In this document: positions 58,801 to 64,000 of the stretch, one piece after another
How the letters are laid out: each line of letters opens with the position of its first letter
Position numbering within the stretch: position 1 is the first letter of the stretch
NCBI RefSeq assembly: GCF_933775445.1
Contig: NC_065878.1
Coordinates: 4,424,001-4,488,000, forward strand
Direction: 5' to 3'
Length of the DNA stretch: 64,000 nt
Origin: Argentina anserina
Taxonomy: Eukaryota; Streptophyta; Magnoliopsida; Rosales; Rosaceae
Position numbers and translations under genes: made by a program
Notes under the pieces: generated by a model
Told to the model about the DNA's origin: nothing
The model's database searches: none
Seen by the model: only the letters and a program-made list of their open reading frames with translations

Positions 58801-59189
58801 ATCCTGAAAGTGCTATTCAATAACTCATATACAGTAAGTGCAAACCCATTCTTTCCTTTAATTTCCGCAACAATTAAACCAAATCCCCATCCGGAAAAAA
58901 TATCAACAAAACCAGATCAGATTTAACTACAGGTCATCACAATCTAGTTAAAACACATGCATCAGAAAAAGCAGAGGAACCAATTCCCACCATATATCCC
59001 AATTGAATTTCAAAATCCAAAACCAATTCCTACCCCCAAATCCAAACTCAAACACTTAAACCAATTACAATTCGAATCAGCCAAATCCGCTTTTGGGCTT
59101 CAAAATTAAAGCAGGATGCGAGTAAGAGAGAAGAAAAGGAAAAAAAAAAGACTTACAGCAGGGAAACGCGTATCGAGCTTCTTCCTCAT
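55880..59189 (-). CDS. NC2-alpha / Dr1-associated corepressor (DRAP1, NF-YC11-like)
   Basis: Six exons on the minus strand: 59189-59157, 57561-57489, 57388-57295, 57018-56896, 56750-56693, 56353-55880. They join in frame to 284 residues. The protein pairs with Dr1 (NC2-beta) through a histone fold, binds TBP on the promoter and represses or modulates RNA polymerase II initiation in the nucleus. The histone fold covers residues 8-85 (RFPAARIKKIMQADEDVGKI, then ALELFLQDLCDRTYEITLQR). A Gly-Arg repeat follows (about 137-154), then an acidic region ending DEDEDDYDEEG. All splice junctions are GT..AG. The large first intron (1.6 kb) holds only short spurious frames. A reading through 56353-56557 is intron, not coding. 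No defect seen. Confidence 0.95.
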
Positions 59190-59560
59190 GGCGTGAGGGT
59201 CAGAATTGAAGAAGCATTAAATTAATTGAAATCAGAAAAAAAAAAGCGAAAAACAACAAAATAAAACAGAGGGAATCAGAATCGCAGAATGGTTGACACC
59301 ATCATTGTTTTCCTCTCCTTCCTCCTCAGATCCCAAATCTTAATTACTTTCACAAAATCATAAAAAATATATAAAAGTAAAAATGAAAATGAATATATTC
59401 GAACCAAGAAATAGAACCGGGCTTGTTTTTTGGAACCAAAACAGAATATCCGAGAGTTTCTAATTCAAAACAAAACAAAACAGAAAACCACAGAGGGAGT
59501 CGTCTTCCAACTCCGGTCGGGTTATTTAGTTTCAGAGTTGTTCTGTTTTGTTTCACGTGT
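59190..59560 (-). promoter_or_regulatory. 5' leader and promoter region of the NC2-alpha gene
   Basis: Upstream of the start codon on the minus strand. A CACGTG lies at 59554-59559, about 365 bases before the ATG. Extent of the leader is inferred only. Confidence 0.4.
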
Positions 59561-60469
59561 CCGGTTTTGATTGGCAGTTGACCAGATTCAAAGGATTATG
59601 CCCCGGGCAATACTAGCCTATCGATTTTAACCGGTTTAATATTACAGCCGTTAGGATCCTGACACATGGGTGATAGTTAATCTCTTTACCAGCCTTGTTT
59701 TTTGAGCCCTTTCTGGTTTCTACTATCAGTTCCATGAGTATTGATTTTTGGAGATGTTGAAATTCTTTTAATCGAAAGTCGAATGCATGCATGTATAAGT
59801 AGTCGGTAAGCAATAGTGAGAACAAAAATATACTGAAAGTGATGACAATAAAAGTTATTTCTTAGGATTATGTTTGTTACTAGGTCGGTTATGTCGGTGG
59901 AGTATAAATATTTCTTGTTCGATAATAGATACGAGTGTGAAAAGTATTGGGTTATGATGGTGGTATGCAGGTAGAAAAACCTATGAAATAGGAGCTCTCA
60001 GCTTTAGGTGAGAAGATATAAGTGAGGGTGATCCCTCATCTAATGATATGTAGTGAATTATATCGGCTCGCAGATTGTTACTCTTTATTATAGCTTCTAC
60101 ACCATTTTGTTTTATGTTCTAGTGCTTTAAACGGTTTTAAAAAGTGAGTATTTCTTGGCTTTGCTAACGAATATGCATGTAGCCTTGTTTTGGTTAGTTG
60201 TTTCATAAAGGGTCTGATCGATGTCGCCAATGACAGTTTGAATGATCGACTCATGGCATTTACTTATTATCAACTCATAAAGGTGGGTTATCTCGATTCT
60301 ACACTTGCTTAATAAACTCAGTTGACTTTGTCGGACTAGGAGATTCATGCTTACTTGCCTACAGATTTACATTCAAAATTTGAAAACAAAACAACTATAC
60401 TTAAATAAATCGTTGAGAACAAAACAGTTTCAAATTCAAAATGAAGTCTTAAGTACAAATATTTAATTA
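59561..60469. other. Intergenic stretch, nothing recognised
   Basis: AT-rich DNA with short open frames without motifs. Confidence 0.5.
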
Positions 60470-60471
60470 TA

Positions 60472-61425
60472 GGCAAAATTTCCAAAATACACCCTAAATT
60501 TAGCTAAAATAGTCAATTTGCACCTCAAACTTGTATTTGAGTCAAGTTACTTCCTAAATTTGATAAAAATTACCGATTTGCACCACATTCGTTAAATTTA
60601 ACTGGTCTATTCAATTTTGCTTCACATGTCATGCACATGAGGGGTAATGTTGTCATTTTCTATTTATATTTTCCTTAAAAATAAATACAAATATTCTTTA
60701 AAAGGAGAATTATTTTTTAATCAAATTATTTATTTACATCTTTTTTCTACATACTTAACCCTACTTCGAATTATATATTCAACATACTCACTCATTTAAA
60801 TATAGTGTGTTGTGTATATATATATATATATATTTATATGTATACATTGTTGGAGGAACGAAACGAGAATAATAACGACGTAATAGAACAAAACATAACT
60901 ATTTAATTATTGATAATGAGACCTATATATAGGCATTACATAACTACAACCTCGTAGGATTCGGAGTCATAATCTATTATAGAGATGTGAATCTATCTCT
61001 AACAGGAAACCTAATAAGGCTAAGACACACACAATGGTAGAATAGTAATTCTCCTAGAACACATTTTATTTTTAATTTTCAATGTATTTATTTATATTTT
61101 TCTAATATCTTTTAACATATTATATCACGTAAAATAATATATATATAAATCAATCATGTTTCGAAAAAATAAAGTGTAACAAGTGTTCATCTTAAGTAAT
61201 TTTATTAATTTATTTCATTATTAAATATGAATAAATATATAATGACAATATTGTTCCTCAAATGCATGACATGTGATTAAAATTGGATGGAAAACATTAA
61301 ATTTAACGGATAAGATGCAAATCGGCAATTTTTACCAAGTTTAGGAAGTAAATTTACTCAAATGCAAGTTCAAATGAAAATTGACAATTATAACCAAGTT
61401 TGGGGTGCAAATCGGCCTTTTTATA
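60472..61425. mobile_element. Long-terminal-inverted-repeat element (foldback/MULE-like), ~950 bp
   Basis: Left: GCAAAATTTCCAAAATACAC, CAATTTGCACCTCAAACTTG, CACATGTCATGCACATGAGG. The right side carries the reverse complements in mirrored order with about 80 per cent similarity (GATTTGCACCCCAAACTTGG when read on the minus strand). Inverted arms are about 190 bases each. Target duplication not resolved. The interior is AT-rich and holds a smaller element (60848-61061). No transposase. Confidence 0.82.
60848..61061 (+). mobile_element. Small LTR-like insert (possible solo TRIM LTR), 214 bp
   Basis: TGTTGGAGGAAC at the start and TCCTAGAACA at the end form TG..CA inverted tips. A TATATATAGGCATTACATAA stretch inside looks like a TATA region. 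CAT flanks both sides, a possible shortened target duplication. It interrupts the AT-rich core of the surrounding inverted-repeat element. Confidence 0.5.
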
Positions 61426-61689
61426 TGTTTCTTTAACTGAAACAAAAACATTATATTAAATATAATTTTAAAATTCATGGGGCGATGTAGACATATCAAA
61501 TGTAAAGTGAAACATAGTAAGAAAAATGAATGACTTAATGCCCACATATTGAGAATGTTGAAATGGGAGACCATGTGATTAAATAACATCAACCATCGCT
61601 TTTGCACCGCATATATCACCACATTATACAACTTGTTAAGTTTTCCTAATTTGTTCCATGTGGTGCTCAACTGCTAATCATTGCATCTG

Positions 61690-62129
61690 CTTGTGTTTCA
61701 CTATTGGGCTCTTGGGTGAACTTTGTTAAGTTTACTGGACCTTTTTCGGCTTATGGTTTTTGTGGATCTTGTCTTCTTGGAATAGTTTTCTATTTGTTTA
61801 GTTTGTGTTGTGTATATGAGATTTTCAGAGGCAGAGCTATGAATGGACCAAAGGGTGCCATGGCACCCCCCAATCATGTAATGACACATTTGATTTCTTC
61901 AATCAATTATACAAATCTGTTGGAAAATAATGAAAACTATCCAATTTGGCACCCCCAAATTAATTGTTTGTTTTGTTTCCATTTGGTAACATCAATATTA
62001 GGATACTTTTGGCTGACTTTACTCATGCTAATAACTATAAGATTTGATGCAGGGAGTTAAATGGCTACTTACAGTCTCAATTTTAAGAGGTTTTTCTTAT
62101 ATTTTTTTATTGAATTCTTAGCATCCCAT

Positions 62130-62176
<47 letters not shown>

Positions 62177-62460
62177 GCTATAGGAAATTTCAATATTATG
62201 GCTATTTGCTTGGTCATGAGGAAAGTTTGTATCTAATGGATTTACGATGAAAAAAAAATACAAGAAAAAATTATTACGAATCTTTTGTGTCTGGCCCCCC
62301 ATGTCTTTAGTTCCTCGCTCCATCCCTAGGGATTTTGTTGAACGAGGTTTTCTGCTTCTTTGGTCTGGAATTGTGTGATTACCTTCCGTTCCAAATTCTT
62401 TGTATTGTTCATTTATCAATGAACATTTTCCCGATTAAAAAAACATTCGACCCTTTTTTT
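61690..62460 (+). mobile_element. Probable LINE 3' end interrupted by a small DNA element
   Basis: Text at 61690-61828 and 62330-62440 reads like the T/G-rich 3' tail of a plant L1 LINE (ending ...TTTATCAATGAACATTTTCCC). Between them, 61829-62329 begins CAGAGGCAGAGCTATG and ends GCTCCATCCCTAG, with imperfect inverted tips. A (TA)n run lies at about 62136-62173. Families are inferred from texture, not from conserved coding text. Confidence 0.4.
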
Positions 62461-63530
62461 TTAGGAAGAACGACAATTATATTGAACTAAAAATGAAAGT
62501 ACACAAAGCAATGCAGTGATATCAAATTAATTTAACAAATAACGAAATGCACAAGTGTATTAGTAAAAACAATGATAGATAAGAAGACGCATAAGAACGT
62601 CGTAATATGATTGTAACCAGAGGACTTGATGTCGCACGACATCGCTGCATTACATAAGTCAAAGCAATGAAAGTTTTGTGATAATAACCGTAACCAGAAC
62701 CATAACTGTCACAAGGCTACTTTATATGATGTAAAAGGAAAACGAGATGCGACCAAGAGTGTTAAGTCTCCTCGAGAGGGAGTCCGTTAGCAGTCGAACT
62801 GTCAAGAATAAGAACCACGAATTATTTTGGGCTTTCAAACTAAAAAAGAAATGAACCCAGATCTGCCAAAACTAGCCTCCTGGATCCTATATCCTAATAC
62901 AACTATGAATAGGCCTCGAAGCCCAAACTCCAACTAGGCCCATATTGACCCAAACCCACAGTGGAGCACCAAAATCCCCTCTGGGCACCCAACTTGAAGG
63001 TAGTGCCAACTAACGCTCGTGCTTCTCGCCGACAACATCTTATTTCGACGACGTTCACCACACCTGAGCTTGTCGCCGTTGCACTCCATTAAAAGCCTCC
63101 ACCACAATAGGCTGCCCCAAACTCCGAACAATTGGAAGAGCCCACACCCACGGCGGAAAGACAAGAAACCTCCACCTCACCAATGCCACATTGCATAGCA
63201 CAACATGCGGCCCAAGATCCCAAAGCTAGATTTTTGAGATCCCAAATTCACCAAACCTGAACCCAAATTTGTGCGCCACTGATCTGATCCCACTCCACAC
63301 CAGTGAGGCCAAAACATAGCTCCTTGACCAGCAAAATCGTCGACCACCAAGGTGCAACACCATTGCCCAATGTGAGGAAGATGTCGATGCTAGGAGATCT
63401 CAAATCTCACAAGGAGATCAGAGAGAGAGAGCAGATGGTCTGGGGAAGACCAACTGGGGAACCTTCCGATGGAGATCAGAGATCCGGTGCCTCGAGATGT
63501 TGAACCCTTGGTTTGACAGTAGCCTCAAAT
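62461..63530 (-). mobile_element. Possible LINE fragment on the minus strand
   Basis: The minus strand ends in CAATATAATTGTCGTTCTTCC followed by AAAAAAAAA-rich DNA, like a LINE 3' terminus with poly(A). The GC-richer part at 62880-63500 has frames without any recognised domain. Low certainty. Confidence 0.35.
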
Positions 63531-63728
63531 GTGAGAGAGTTCTCATTGCGTTGAAAAAAAACAGTCGACCTTAAGCAAAAAAAAAAAGCAATTTTACTTT
63601 TAAAGTTTGCTTAGAGGGAAACTTTATTTATATAGAGGTAAACTAACTCTAAATCGAGTCAAGTTAAATGTTCTATTTATGCACGGAGTCAGTCTGTCTT
63701 TGATTTAAATTTAACCTGTTCAAATACA

Positions 63729-63918
63729 CTAGCAAATGTTCCCGCGCTTTGCTGCGGGTTGTAAATCATAGATAAACTTCATTCGATCAATTTTGAGATT
63801 TCAAGACTTTTTAAAATTGCAGGATTGAAATAAAACCAATTAAAACAAATAAGAAGCTTGCTTGAATTCATGAACGATCTTAGATTGGTTTTTAGTTAAT
63901 TCTCTTATGTGAACTTAT

Positions 63919-64000
<82 letters not shown>
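63729..64000 (-). mobile_element. Helitron 3' end, continues beyond right edge
   Basis: The minus strand reads ACCCGCAGCAAAGCGCGGGA, then ACATTTGCTAG followed by T. The hairpin CCCGC..GCGGG a few bases before CTAG, with insertion before T, is the standard Helitron 3' terminus. The body would lie to the right, including the (GA)n tract, and is not visible. Confidence 0.65.
63920..64000 (+). repeat. (GA)n microsatellite at the window edge
   Basis: At least 40 uninterrupted GA units, running off the window. Confidence 0.97.

Noticed and set aside
62934..63164. 76-residue Trp/Arg-rich minus-strand frame as a gene
   Set aside because: No homology recognised and its surroundings look like a LINE fragment.

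Overview
The window is nuclear DNA from a flowering plant, most likely a eudicot. The evidence is split genes with GT..AG introns, plant gene families (phytocystatin, LRK10L-type receptor kinase, plastid-type dihydroxyacid dehydratase, NC2-alpha/NF-YC11), plant retroelements, and a nuclear copy of plastid DNA carrying trnG-UCC and trnR-UCU. Rosaceae is a guess from overall flavour only. There are no bacterial-style operons or CRISPR arrays.

Layout. 1-8081: an old Ty1/copia element on the minus strand. Its primer-binding site is interrupted by a 3.3-kb solo LTR (4099-7426, GAGCT target duplication), which itself carries a 525-bp hAT MITE. 8082-16440: a caffeate O-methyltransferase fragment, a 161-bp hAT MITE, and weak exon-like segments of a minus-strand gene. 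A deleted 1,989-bp copia element with complete ends (12805-14793) lies among those segments. 16677-17060: an intact two-exon phytocystatin, with a G-box between it and the opposite-strand 5' exon. 18777-19314: a hAT MITE rich in GGGAC. 21230-24178: a broken DUF659/hAT transposase, interrupted by about 1.9 kb that contains the plastid trnG-trnR fragment. 24756-29595: seven tandem copies of a ~0.7-kb unit, each holding a decayed exon of an ABCC (MRP-type) transporter on the minus strand. 29596-33134: repeat-derived DNA and a MULE transposase relic. 33140-45115: a degenerate Athila-like Ty3/gypsy element with TCTTC target duplications and a related solo LTR nested in reverse (41683-43239).

46436-59560 is the gene-dense part: a complete 14-exon dihydroxyacid dehydratase (branched-chain amino acid synthesis), a four-exon LRK10L-like receptor kinase followed by a decayed partial kinase copy, and a six-exon NC2-alpha transcription corepressor on the minus strand. 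59560-64000 returns to repeats: a long-terminal-inverted-repeat element with a small LTR-like insert, probable LINE fragments, a Helitron 3' end and a (GA)n tract running off the window.

The four intact genes are functionally unrelated and each has its own promoter. The most unusual structure is the ABCC-exon tandem array. All copies examined share the same nonsense codon, so amplification followed decay of the exon.
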